From contig CM049307.1 in the NCBI GenBank assembly GCA_026874595.1, positions 24,774,362 through 24,838,361 of the forward strand: 64,000 nucleotides of DNA, given 5' to 3'. The notes under the pieces were generated by a model. The model did not search any database. It saw only the letters and a list, made by a program, of their open reading frames with translations, and had not been told where the DNA came from. Positions within the stretch are counted from its first letter, which is position 1. Every line of letters starts with the position of its first letter. This stretch comes from Sipunculus nudus (Eukaryota > Annelida > Sipuncula > Golfingiida > Sipunculidae). Shown here one piece after another: positions 21,701-29,400 of this stretch. A program made the position numbers and the translations under genes.

Positions 21701-24210
21701 TACCCGCCAGGGGGCAGCAGTGTTTGTAGCACATGATGATGAAGATTTCCGGGATCCAGTTTACCAAGAATCATACTCTTCATCCATTCCTTCTACCAAT
21801 TTTACCAAAGACTCTTGTAAATCCCATGATGACGTCACCTGTGAACGGATAAATGTTTATCCACAATCAGACCTTCGCCTCAGAAATCCTGGTGCGTCTG
21901 ATAAAGATTCGCAAACAGGATTATCCACCCCGTTTACTGTTCCCAAAGAAACAAGCCCAACTCACACCGATGTCCCGGAACCGCCTCCTCCTCCTCCCAT
22001 TCTGCATCCCGTGAAATCATACCCATTAATCAAACGACTTCATCGCTCCGGCAACCACGCCAGAAGCAAGTCATTTGGGGTGCGGGAAAAGCCGCAAGAT
22101 GCGGACAATACGGCCGTTGAGGAAGGATCGCTACCCGGCGCACCCGCGTGCGCTCCAAAAATTGCTAAGATACGTGACATGCTTGACAGAAGTGGTATTA
22201 TTGCCAGCTGTTACAATAAATTCAAGTCTGAGGCTGCCAAAAGAGGTGACTTTATGGATTCAGAGAACCAGACCGCCGATCCAGCATCAGGTCTGGCGCA
22301 CAGGCACGCGCAACCAGCATTGTTATCTTCTCATAATGAGGCACATCATGGGTTTTACCATGGCTTTTCCAAAAATGATTCAAATGCACATGAGAACAAT
22401 GACGCTGGCACATCTACACGAAGTGCCAAGGCTTTGCAACGCAAGGAGTCCTTCAGAATCAAGTACAGTGAAGGTAGGGAAAACCCACTTTAATCAACCA
22501 GACTCAAGATTAACAATGAGGACCAGTTCATTATCTCAATGATGTAATCAAATTCCACAATTGTTATCAAAGGAGCGAGACATTCACTTGGTATACGGGA
22601 AACTTTATATCCCTTCACCAGAGATAACTGATGAAGGGATTGAAAATTTCCACGAATGCTATGAATCCCCCTACTCTCTGTTCGTCAAATCAATTCATTA
22701 TTGCTTCAGCTACTGCACTTTAAGTGACAGCTTTTTTGGGTCTTACGGTACACATTTGGGTGTTTGTGGGGCGATTCCACCGAAAAAAAACTTTTTTTTG
22801 TATGTGGCCTTACCTTGAATACATGTGCATGTAGCGACAGTCATAAAAGCGATTGCGAATCCCAGTAGTTGGCAGAAAGCCAACACGGCAGCAGTGCTTC
22901 TAAATACGCCAGCGGCGTGGGTATAAATTTATGTAATGAAGAGAGTTATGTAGTCGTTCAGATATATGTGTTGGGTAAGCATTGTTCCAAGGCCTATAAC
23001 ATAAACCCGGGTGATTTTATGTCAACGACTTCACGGAATAAGAAAATTTTGTAAGCATACGCGTGTGAAATGTAAACAGAAAGAGAGTCCTGGTGACGTA
23101 ACAAATTTTGATTTCGAATGGAAACGACATCTTGCGGAAATTTTTGCTCAATGGTCGGACCCGACACCCTTGAAAAAACCCTATAAGCTCAGATAGACAG
23201 TCATTGGTTTCAAAATCAAACCGCTTCAATTAAATGCAGTCCCCAGTCCTGGCTAAAAAATGTCTTGCTGGCACCACCTGTTATACAACTCTGTGAGGTA
23301 AAGATTAATACAGCGAATGATCACAAGTTCATTGCATTTCGGTGGGTTCAGAGACTGTATACCAGAGGTTGTATTTAATGCTATTCTTTCTCGAAAATAG
23401 ATGCCATGCAGAGTCTGAGCGCGTCCTTGTCTAACAGAGCACAAGGCGGGTCTGTCTTACCGGACCCTCGTTCCGGCAAGCTTTATGAGTTCAACCCGGA
23501 CCCACCAGCTGAACTGGAGATCTTCTTTAAGGTGAGAATGACTTTAAAGGCAGACATTAAAGTGAGACATTTTGCCATCCTCATACATACAGTGGAACCC
23601 CACACTTACCACCACCTCCAGGATTGATCAAGTCGTCTCAATTAGGGGTGGTCGTATTTGGGAAATTCTAAGTTACCTGGATCATATATTCGGGACCAAG
23701 TAAAGTTGGCGTAATAATGGGGCGATCGCAATTGTGTGGTGGTCGCAGGATGGAATTCTACTATATACATTTTTTTTTTAAATTGCAGAGGCTTTACTGT
23801 TAAAAAAAGTAAACAAGAAACGTAAATCTAGGGTTTTATGACTGTGACAGTGTTGCGCAATATATATGTCTAAAGTTTACTAAACTTACTTATTTCATAA
23901 TGACTCTGCTGTTTCATCGGAATTTTTAATCCCGAGATTACGAGACGTATCGTTTTAATGGAACCTCTCGTACCCTGTTTCCCATACTACAAATTCATGT
24001 AATACAACAACTAAATGAATAAACTTCATTAAGTGTAAACGAAATTCTTAGAGGGAGGTCGCAGAATGCTCAGTAGAGAAACAAAACTGCCAAGGAAATA
24101 GTTAATATAACAATTTATAATAATCTCCATGTTATGTTAATGTTTTAATTTCAAATGAAAGCATACATCTTTATGTTCCATTATAGAAAAGAAGAGGAAC
24201 AGAATTCTGA
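3115..24210 (+). CDS. Espin-like ankyrin-repeat actin-regulatory protein, complete 12-exon gene
   Basis: Exons 3115-3605, 6480-6781, 7636-7704, 10072-10305, 11920-12095, 12606-12741, 17552-17643, 20426-20561, 20852-20933, 21128-22473, 23401-23531 and 24187-24210 join with consistent phase at all eleven GT-AG junctions, giving 3,219 bp (1,072 aa plus TGA). The start follows an in-frame TAA at 3094-3096. The ankyrin block runs co-linearly with vertebrate espin as I remember it: DKDNQGMTVLHYAA against DKDNSGATVLHLAA, and SAAHDAAEHGHMDCLKLMI against the espin TPLHDAAENGELECCQIL. Espins bundle actin and are cargo of class III myosins in hair-cell and photoreceptor protrusions; that role here is inferred from family. 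I see no clear WH2 motif and no canonical vertebrate-type actin-bundling module, so it may be closer to ESPNL. The last, very short exon is the least certain. Confidence 0.82.
3606..6479 (+). other. Espin-like intron 1
   Basis: Intron bounded by CG|GTAAGT and CTGCAG|G. Mostly unique AT-rich sequence; no repeat family or coding signal recognised. The minus-strand open frame at 4957-5325 has no recognisable features. Confidence 0.7.
6861..7085 (+). mobile_element. GGATCC-ended MITE, second copy of the 55.8-kb family, G-rich
   Basis: Starts GTGGATCCAGGATT and ends GGATCCGC, with several runs of 8-16 G. Shared internal blocks and order with the copy at 55806-56007 (opposite strand) show one family. 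It lies in espin-like intron 2, 80 bp after the donor. Confidence 0.7.
7519..7592. repeat. (TA)n microsatellite in espin-like intron 2
   Basis: About 37 uninterrupted TA units, ending about 43 bp before exon 3. Other TA tracts of similar kind lie at 10423-10459, 24473-24519, 32584-32630 and 56383-56426. Confidence 0.95.
8040..9400 (+). repeat. Diverged tandem repeat with GGTGGCGCCACC blocks (espin-like intron 3)
   Basis: Blocks like GGTGGCGCCACNAGT recur near 8140, 8391, 8513, 8690, 8797, 8947, 9077, 9217 and 9367, spaced about 110-180 bp apart (once about 250). Between them are ATCAAAGATCTATGGACAT, AATTTCAGGCTGATAC and CCACTCCTNAGATA. The same blocks appear in the hairpin-ended elements at 46.9 and 50.1 kb, so this is probably the tail module of that family expanded locally. 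Open frames inside are repeat by-products. Confidence 0.6.
9840..9912. repeat. (TAA)n microsatellite in espin-like intron 3
   Basis: Over twenty TAA units with one interruption. Similar trinucleotide tracts lie at 1707-1742, 12541-12593 (as ATT) and 26400-26431. Confidence 0.95.
10323..10876 (+). mobile_element. Possible element bounded by AGGGGTGTAGCCAGGATTT and a poly-C/TACTCCCGT end
   Basis: The left end and its GT and G runs resemble common marine-invertebrate elements that begin AGGGGTGTAGCCAGG. A long C run at 10837-10857, followed by GGATACTCCCGT, may be the right end. A (TA)n tract lies inside (10423-10459). The two ends were paired by proximity only. Confidence 0.35.
11505..11752 (-). 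mobile_element. tRNA-derived SINE with poly(A)-like tail
   Basis: Read on the minus strand, it opens with a tRNA-like head with a good B box (GCGTTCGATCCCC near 11700). It continues with the motif CTCCGGGTTCTCCGGTTTCC common to many invertebrate SINEs, and ends in TAAATAAAAAAAAAA at about 11507. It sits in espin-like intron 4. Conserved ends but no obvious target duplication. Confidence 0.72.
12718..17240 (+). repeat. Large minisatellite (about 46-bp unit, roughly 98 copies) starting inside exon 6
   Basis: The core unit joins ATCAGGAGCACGCTGGCATC to AGGTCTGTTTATACATCAGG and then TTTCTG. Units are 46 bp, with a 44-bp variant that reads CAGGTGTTTATAC. The first unit includes the last 24 coding bases of exon 6 and the genuine donor CATCAG|GTCTGT, so the array is an expansion of an exon-intron junction. 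Units near the right end are more diverged (GTTTATGCATCAGG, then degenerate copies to about 17240). Short open frames of 61-69 codons through it are by-products of the repeat. Confidence 0.97.
13921..14824 (+). repeat. Higher-order repeat (226 bp, four copies) within the minisatellite
   Basis: Nearly identical blocks begin near 13947, 14173, 14399 and 14625, spaced by exactly 226 bp. Each is five units, three of 46 bp and two of 44 bp. Copies this alike indicate recent block duplication, by unequal exchange or replication slippage, on top of the older unit-level expansion. Confidence 0.9.
17241..17551 (+). other. Unique remainder of espin-like intron 6 after the minisatellite
   Basis: About 310 bp of non-repeated sequence carrying the acceptor (tttctttgtttcag) of exon 7. 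The rest of this intron (12742-17240) is minisatellite. Confidence 0.8.
17552..20933 (+). CDS. Espin-like exons 7-9: basic/serine-rich linker
   Basis: Three small exons (17552-17643, 20426-20561, 20852-20933) follow the minisatellite intron and stay in frame. Exon 7 reads DNVPNMVGDAISSRSVARLK and then a lysine-rich run ending KKRSK. Exon 8 is serine-rich (SSKPSRDTFKSSSSGGET). Exon 9 ends in an acidic and serine stretch (VTSSSKESGHEDAST) that continues into exon 10. Each has a good acceptor (tttcag, ctgcag, attaag) and a GTGAGT or GTAAGT donor. No domain is recognised; a disordered linker between the ankyrin repeats and the proline-rich tail is the simplest reading. Confidence 0.75.
18046..19197 (+). 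mobile_element. Possible hAT-like element interrupted by the TRIM array
   Basis: Left flank 18046-18115 (TATCAATATACTGATATATC, then repeated CGATAC) and right flank 19137-19197 (CGTATCGTCAATAC, ATATATCGCAATACATATTG) are imperfect inverted copies. Such CGATAC/ATATCGCAATAC ends remind me of hAT-type non-autonomous elements. No clear 8-bp target duplication was found, so the assignment is tentative. Confidence 0.4.
18310..19003 (+). mobile_element. Tandem TRIM-like (miniature, non-coding) LTR element: three LTRs, two internal segments, tRNA-like LTR
   Basis: LTRs at 18310-18465, 18585-18730 and 18850-19003 begin TGTTA and end GTAACA. They are separated by two internal segments of 119 bp each. 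Three bases after the first LTR is TGGGGGCTGGTCCAGGAT, which matches the tRNA-Pro primer site of murine leukaemia virus (as I recall it) at 16 of 18 positions. AAGAGGGGGTG, a plausible polypurine tract, directly precedes the second and third LTRs. The LTR contains tRNA-like A-box (TAGCGAAGCGGTTGG) and B-box (GGTTCGAAACC) sequences about 43 bp apart. ATATAT flanks both ends, a possible but low-complexity target duplication. It has no protein-coding part; its movement would depend on another element. The copies are clearly diverged, so it is an old fossil. It lies in espin-like intron 7. Confidence 0.75.
19620..20330. repeat. Unclassified dispersed repeat, copy 1 (espin-like intron 7)
   Basis: CTTCTAAATACCCCAGCGGC near 19657 and GGACTTCACGGAATAAGTAC near 20145, with ATGTAAAATGTAAACAGAGG after it, recur in the same order at 22.9-23.2 kb, where the middle is shorter. 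A weaker match to the second half lies at 52.67-52.78 kb. A minus-strand open frame (20044-19823, starting MGSLWVLKVVDKPKTRMDHV) lies in the middle and could be a coding remnant, but I do not recognise it. Confidence 0.5.
21128..22473 (+). CDS. Espin-like exon 10: long proline-rich, disordered region
   Basis: This 1,346-bp exon encodes about 449 residues (roughly 573-1021). It has three poly-proline stretches, near residues 699 (KVPPPPREPAPTTPRR), 756 (PTHPPPLPPTR) and 856 ([12 protein letters not shown]), of the kind bound by profilin, EVH1 or SH3 domains. Such motifs are typical of espins. A more structured segment near residue 917 (KIAKIRDMLDRSGIIASCYN) looks amphipathic. Basic serine patches (SGNHARSKSFG, LQRKESFRIKYSEG) resemble AGC-kinase sites by pattern only. 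The donor is GAAG|GTAGGG. This is the longest continuous open frame in the window and anchors the reading frame of the gene. Confidence 0.85.
22860..23210. repeat. Unclassified dispersed repeat, copy 2 (espin-like intron 10)
   Basis: TTCTAAATACGCCAGCGGCG, then ACGACTTCACGGAATAAG and GTGTGAAATGTAAACAGA, match copy 1 block by block. The section between the blocks is several hundred bases shorter than in copy 1. Confidence 0.5.
23401..24210 (+). CDS. Espin-like exons 11-12: C-terminus
   Basis: Exon 11 (23401-23531) encodes DAMQSLSASLSNRAQGGSV and, after a short link, SGKLYEFNPDPPAELEIFFK. Exon 12 (24187-24210) adds KRRGTEF and TGA after a TTATAG acceptor. Phases agree (1 into exon 11, 0 into exon 12). 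I do not recognise a named domain. The compact aromatic and acidic segment followed by a basic end could be a short interaction motif. Exon 12 is short and rests on splice signals and frame alone; reading on from exon 11 without splicing would give a different tail ending near 23627. Confidence 0.65.
23588..23763. mobile_element. MITE, CAGTGGAAC family, copy 1 (espin-like intron 11)
   Basis: Begins ACAGTGGAACCCCACACTTA and ends with GTGGTCGCAGGATGGAATTC, an imperfect inverted copy. Internal GGTGGTCGTATTTGGG and GGGACCAAG blocks recur in copies 2 and 3. It starts about 55 bp past the exon 11 donor. Confidence 0.6.
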
Positions 24211-24469
24211 GGGTGTCAAGTCTGGATATTTGTAACTGGATTCAGTACCAGAGCCTACTTGAATTGACAACCACAGCCCTGTGCTCCTCCACTTACGTAC
24301 TGATTATGCTAATGAGCCCCAAAAACGCTCCTACTTTCTATGTCTATCGTTGCGAGAGCTGTGTATAAGACAATGTGACGTCACAAACACGACACAAAGG
24401 TCGGTGGTGGATGACGTCGTATTGGCTACCGTCATCAAGTGGCATTGCTATGTCTCTGTTCCTCAGGGA

Positions 24470-24520
<51 letters not shown>

Positions 24521-25704
24521 TATACATGATTATTTACCTCCAAAGAATTCAGTGCAAGATAAGACAATGTTACTCGGCGGAATAGCTCCTGCAGCCTTTG
24601 GCCTAGAATTTTTTTATACTGCTTCCTTTGTGTAAAAAATATCCCGAAAAATCATGCTGACACGGGTAATGGTATAGACTACATGTGTTCTGTTTGGGAA
24701 AGTCACCCATATTATGCAAATTTTGAGCTTGACAGGTGATTATTTACATTGCCAACTTGCAACTATTCTGCTAATGATTACTCTTTGAATGAATATGCGA
24801 TGAAGTTCATTTGGTTCATTGGCTTAACCGTGTTTGCAAATTAGTACTGGGAGATTACAATCCCGAGCAACAGCATCGGAGTACTGATCGTATATCTGTG
24901 TATTTATCGAGTAAGAACATCAAGGTGAGGAAAAACCTTGAAACAAATGAGCTTTGTTAAAGACAAAACGGTTTTATATATGTAATGGAAAGGATAACCG
25001 AATATCACAAGTACTGTCAAGTACCTGTCAAATTAGTCTACAGAGGAGCCCCAAGTGACAACCTGCGTTCGCATTGGACTTTCAAACATTTTAAGCTGCT
25101 GCTTTGTAACATGTAATGTATGGTCCACGATATAATGATAAAATGAAAGTGTGCAATCCATCACACTCATGTCAGCGTGACGTCAGAAATGCAAGTATGT
25201 TTGTGGCATCTTGATGCATCATTCGAAGGACTTGACTGCTACATAACTACACTTCTACCTGCCAGACCGACATTAATTATGTTTTCCACTACAAAATGTA
25301 ACATAAAACATCATTCCATGTCTTGATAGAGGTAAAGTTCTGTGGGAGGAACTTATGAATGAACCATACATTATCTAATTTACCAGCACTACCTATTCTA
25401 GGCTTGGCCGTGTAAAAACACAGCTGGCCCACCGACGACTCTGATTTGCATTACCGGCTGTCCAGTCTAAACAACACTTTTAGCTAGCCGTCCTACAGGT
25501 GTTCTCAAATCTTTTTTCCTCCTGCATTACAACGTCTTACAGCTATATGAGGCGGTATTTCTAGTTATTGTAGATTTACAAAAGGAACTGTATGTATCGG
25601 TAATCTTTACGCTGGCGTGTTGTTGTCATTGGTTATATATATAAGAGATTTTACACGGCATTGTGGATCATTATGACACCAAATCTAGTAATGTACCAAC
25701 AAAA

Positions 25705-25714
25705 AATAAATAAA
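25705..25714 (+). terminator. Candidate poly(A) signal of the espin-like gene
   Basis: Two overlapping AATAAA hexamers (AATAAATAAA), the first clear ones I find downstream of the stop at 24210. They imply a 3' UTR of about 1.5 kb. A variant signal nearer the stop is possible. Confidence 0.4.
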
Positions 25715-25913
25715 TGATGGTGCAAAATAGATACGAACCAATTTGTTTTCAAGATTTTAATAGCAACAGAAAGCCTTTACATTATTTGGACAAGCTTAAA
25801 ACGTCATGAAGAAATCATTATAAATGCAACTGTATTTTTGTATTCTGTAAGTCAAGAGCAACCTGAGATATTCCTTGTACATTTCACAAAATTATGTTTG
25901 TTTAAACTGATGT

Positions 25914-25919
25914 TTTATT
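25914..25919 (-). terminator. Candidate poly(A) signal of calpain
   Basis: AATAAA on the minus strand about 325 bp after the calpain stop. The two convergent genes would then end about 200 bp apart without overlapping. Confidence 0.45.
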
Positions 25920-26241
25920 TAAACAACCCGCCTTGTCAGGATCAAAGAATTTGAACTCTCGTATACAGTTGATTCGAAAATTAAGTACGTATATCATAAG
26001 GAATTATAAAAAATACAGTAAATTTATACATGTTTATCTGAATGTGCATTGCACTGAATTTTATCAGCTGAAGTACATGTATTCAGCTAACATAGCTGAA
26101 TTCAGCTGACAATAACGGTACATATGTTGAATGTTGACTGTGTCTTGCACAGAGTTTGATTGGGTGTTTACAGTGTCACGTGATAATGTGTGGGTCACGT
26201 GGTCTATCCTTTGGCTTTCTTGTCTGGACACCGACTCCTCC

Positions 26242-26330
26242 TCAGTAGTATAAGGTAATGGAAAGCCACTGTGGAAGAAAACACGACATCAGCTGACTAA
26301 TCGGTTATGAATATAATTGAATAGACACAC

Positions 26331-26368
<38 letters not shown>

Positions 26369-26399
26369 ATGCAGATATTAACATCTACTCCTGCGACTC

Positions 26400-26434
<35 letters not shown>

Positions 26435-29400
26435 ATTACAATGATAATATTAATGTGATGAAATTACATATGTGCATACTTATGAGTTACACCTTACCAA
26501 GTAATTATTTAGCCAGTGCTATGAAAAAAAGTCAGACTGTTGTTATGCCTTCAACACGGACATTTTAGTTCGGTCTGTGCATGTGAAAAGTTTACACGCA
26601 TGGCGCTGCTATTGACATGTACGTTTGGGACTTTTAGTATAATGAAACCGAGGGATTACGACCACCAACAGGAACTCGATAAGTGGTTGCATTTTCGATT
26701 TGGTCGTATAAACCAGGACTGATATAAAGAGCTAAAGATAATTGGGACCGTGAAAAAGGGGTCGTTATTTTGAGATGGTCGCTTAACTGAGGTGGCCGTT
26801 AGGCGAAATTTTTAAGTAGCTGCCTATAGGCCACTCGCTTTCTTACCGTTTCAAGGTCCAACTCCGCTTTCCCCTCAATTCCATCCTGGCTATGTTTCAT
26901 AAAAGCCCCTTCAAAAATCAAACATGCTTTAAATGAATATTATGATTACAGTAAAAAGAACATGTGATGTCCTGACGTGTGCCATCTAGGGCGTGTGCAG
27001 CCAATGTGACCTGTTCTTCTCGAAGTTTCTTATATATTTGTGGAAAACTAATAACTACGCATGTATGTGCTAAAACTTTTTGAGTGGGTATAGGCCTACT
27101 TTTTATACTGGAGATAAATGACGATAAACAATTATAAACAAGTTGTTGTCAATATTTCTCATTATCAAGTTATCTGAAATTATAATAAATACTTCATATA
27201 CCTCAAGGTTTCATGTTAAAAAGCTGGGAATTTATAGTCTTATCCAATTTTGTATGTATTTAAAAAATATAAATAAGATTAAATAAAGAATAAACAGAAA
27301 AGCAAAATAATTGGGTAATATGAATATGAAAATATAGAGAAATATATATTTAAATATGAAAAGACATAAATTACATATCGGTTTTATCTTTATTTTTTTA
27401 TAATTATGCCCTACAGACTTATAGCGTAGCAGAAGAAGTGGAAAAACTACCATGCTGTGTGACTTACGGTACATGACCACCAGTTTAGAGAGACAGTGGA
27501 CAAAATCCTCCAGACTAAGCTTTCTCTTCTTCCCGCCATACCGACGGACGATGGCGCCCAGGGCTTCGCGGCTGATACTAAACCCTGTGTAAAGGCAAAC
27601 ACTTATTTCACACTACATAATACTTACATGAATGAGCTTTACAGTACACAAATGTGTGTCGCTCAACTGAATATCGATTAACCGATGTTTCGTTTCAATT
27701 TTGAATGCCTGATCGTTCATTCCCCTACTATGTTTCACTATCCGATAACTTCTTTCAAACCGGATATGGGGTATATTTCATCCACATTTGCATTGATCAA
27801 TATGACATACCGAACTTTAATTTCTGTCGTTTATTTTCAACTTTATATCGAATATCCGATCTTTAATTTAATCCGTACATTCATTAAGCGAACACTGATC
27901 ATTTGAAATTTGTGGGGTTTTTTTTACCTCTACATTGACCCTCCACATACATGTGCATGTCTCATTCTAATTCAAATGTCCATAATATGAACACAACTAT
28001 TCTGTGAAAATGAGGGTTTGCCTAAGATATAATTCTATTTATTCTATAATTAGGACCTATCGATACCAAACGGGGGACAATTCCATCAATAGATCAAAAT
28101 TTTTTTTCATGCAATTTCAACAATTTACAATTATTAGACACACCTTTGGAAAAATAATAAATTTGATTTTTATGTATCTATTTTAGGAATAAACTGAACT
28201 AAGACCTCAAGAAGAAGATTCCAAAATTATTAAGGTAAAGAGTCTAATTTTGTCATAGGAAAAAGTTAATAAATTTGAACACTGCATATTATGCGAACTG
28301 CGCCTTTTATTTAAATTGCAACGAAAACACCATTTGGCTTACAGACTCCGAACTTCCCGGTATAAATAAATGGCATGGAATAATCTGAGAAATTCTTGCC
28401 TATTTTGTTGAAAACTTTCTTCAGTTCCTGTGTCTCAATGCCTCCTGTTTTATCTTTGTCGTAGGAATCAAAGGCGCCCTGTAAATAAAATTAGGTGATT
28501 GTAATTATACATTTGATAACATTATATGGTAACCATTATCTGTATGTCGTGATTTATCTGCACCTTGTATCCAAATTTAAGACAGAACAAAATATATACA
28601 GACCCCTCACACTTGAGCGTTGTGCAGGCGATTGGACGCGACAGACGCCACGTTTTCAAGACACGCGATTAGAACGCGTTTTCAAGAGAGTCCGCGTTTT
28701 GGCAGATATGAACGGAAGTTGCGAAACGTCGGGCGGAGGCGCCCTTGTTACCAGTTTTTTTTTACTGTATTTTACTGTAGTTTCGTTTTGCCGAGTTTGC
28801 TTGGTAGTCACCTGTGGTGGTCATTTCAACCCATCGCGTCTCTGCACACTTGTTCACTCGTTGTCTGTATTCTCGTGCGTTTGTAGGCTGTTTTATGCAT
28901 TGTCATGCGATTTGGCTGAATTGTTTCAGATTATTTCACAACGCTAGAAAACACTAAAATGTAATGACCGCCTATGTTTTGACTTTTCCCTCCTCGCAGA
29001 GCGTAGATAATCGTTGCTGTTTGAATTCTTGTGGAAAGGGACGTCTGAATATTATTGATTTAAAATATTGATTATTCAAATTAAAAACAAAAGAGAAGTG
29101 TCCAAAGAGTATGTAATTTTCTAAGCCTATATATATTTGGGAAACAAAACAGGGTAGTTAAATCATTAAATCACTTTGAATTAGGCTTAGGTAATCTTTT
29201 GTATCTATTTCCAATAAATTAACCTATGATTACATCTGTTGTATAATTGCTCTATGATACGTTTAGTTACTTTTTTTTATCTTAAAGGTTTCGTTTAACA
29301 TACCACCATAAAAACATACATTTTACAACTAAAACTCCGTTCATATATGTCACCAATAAGTATGTGTCACCTGTCAAGGGGTTCAGTATTTTGGCAAGCG

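Larger units (their letters stand above)
24211..26241. other. Convergent intergenic region between the espin-like gene and calpain
   Basis: Holds both 3' UTRs. Contains (TA)n at 24473-24519, which follows the espin-like stop by about 260 bp, and otherwise unique DNA. GTCACGTGATAATGTGTGGG and GGTCACGTGG near 26176-26203 give two CACGTG E-boxes 24 bp apart, just past the calpain stop. Several CAGCTGA motifs cluster at about 26066-26110. Confidence 0.6.

Noticed and set aside
28495-28947. 150-codon open frame on the plus strand inside calpain intron 16
   Set aside because: Composition is unlike a conserved protein, two frames are open together, and no family is recognised. The GC-rich ACGCGTTTTCAAG stretch may be a transposon remnant.
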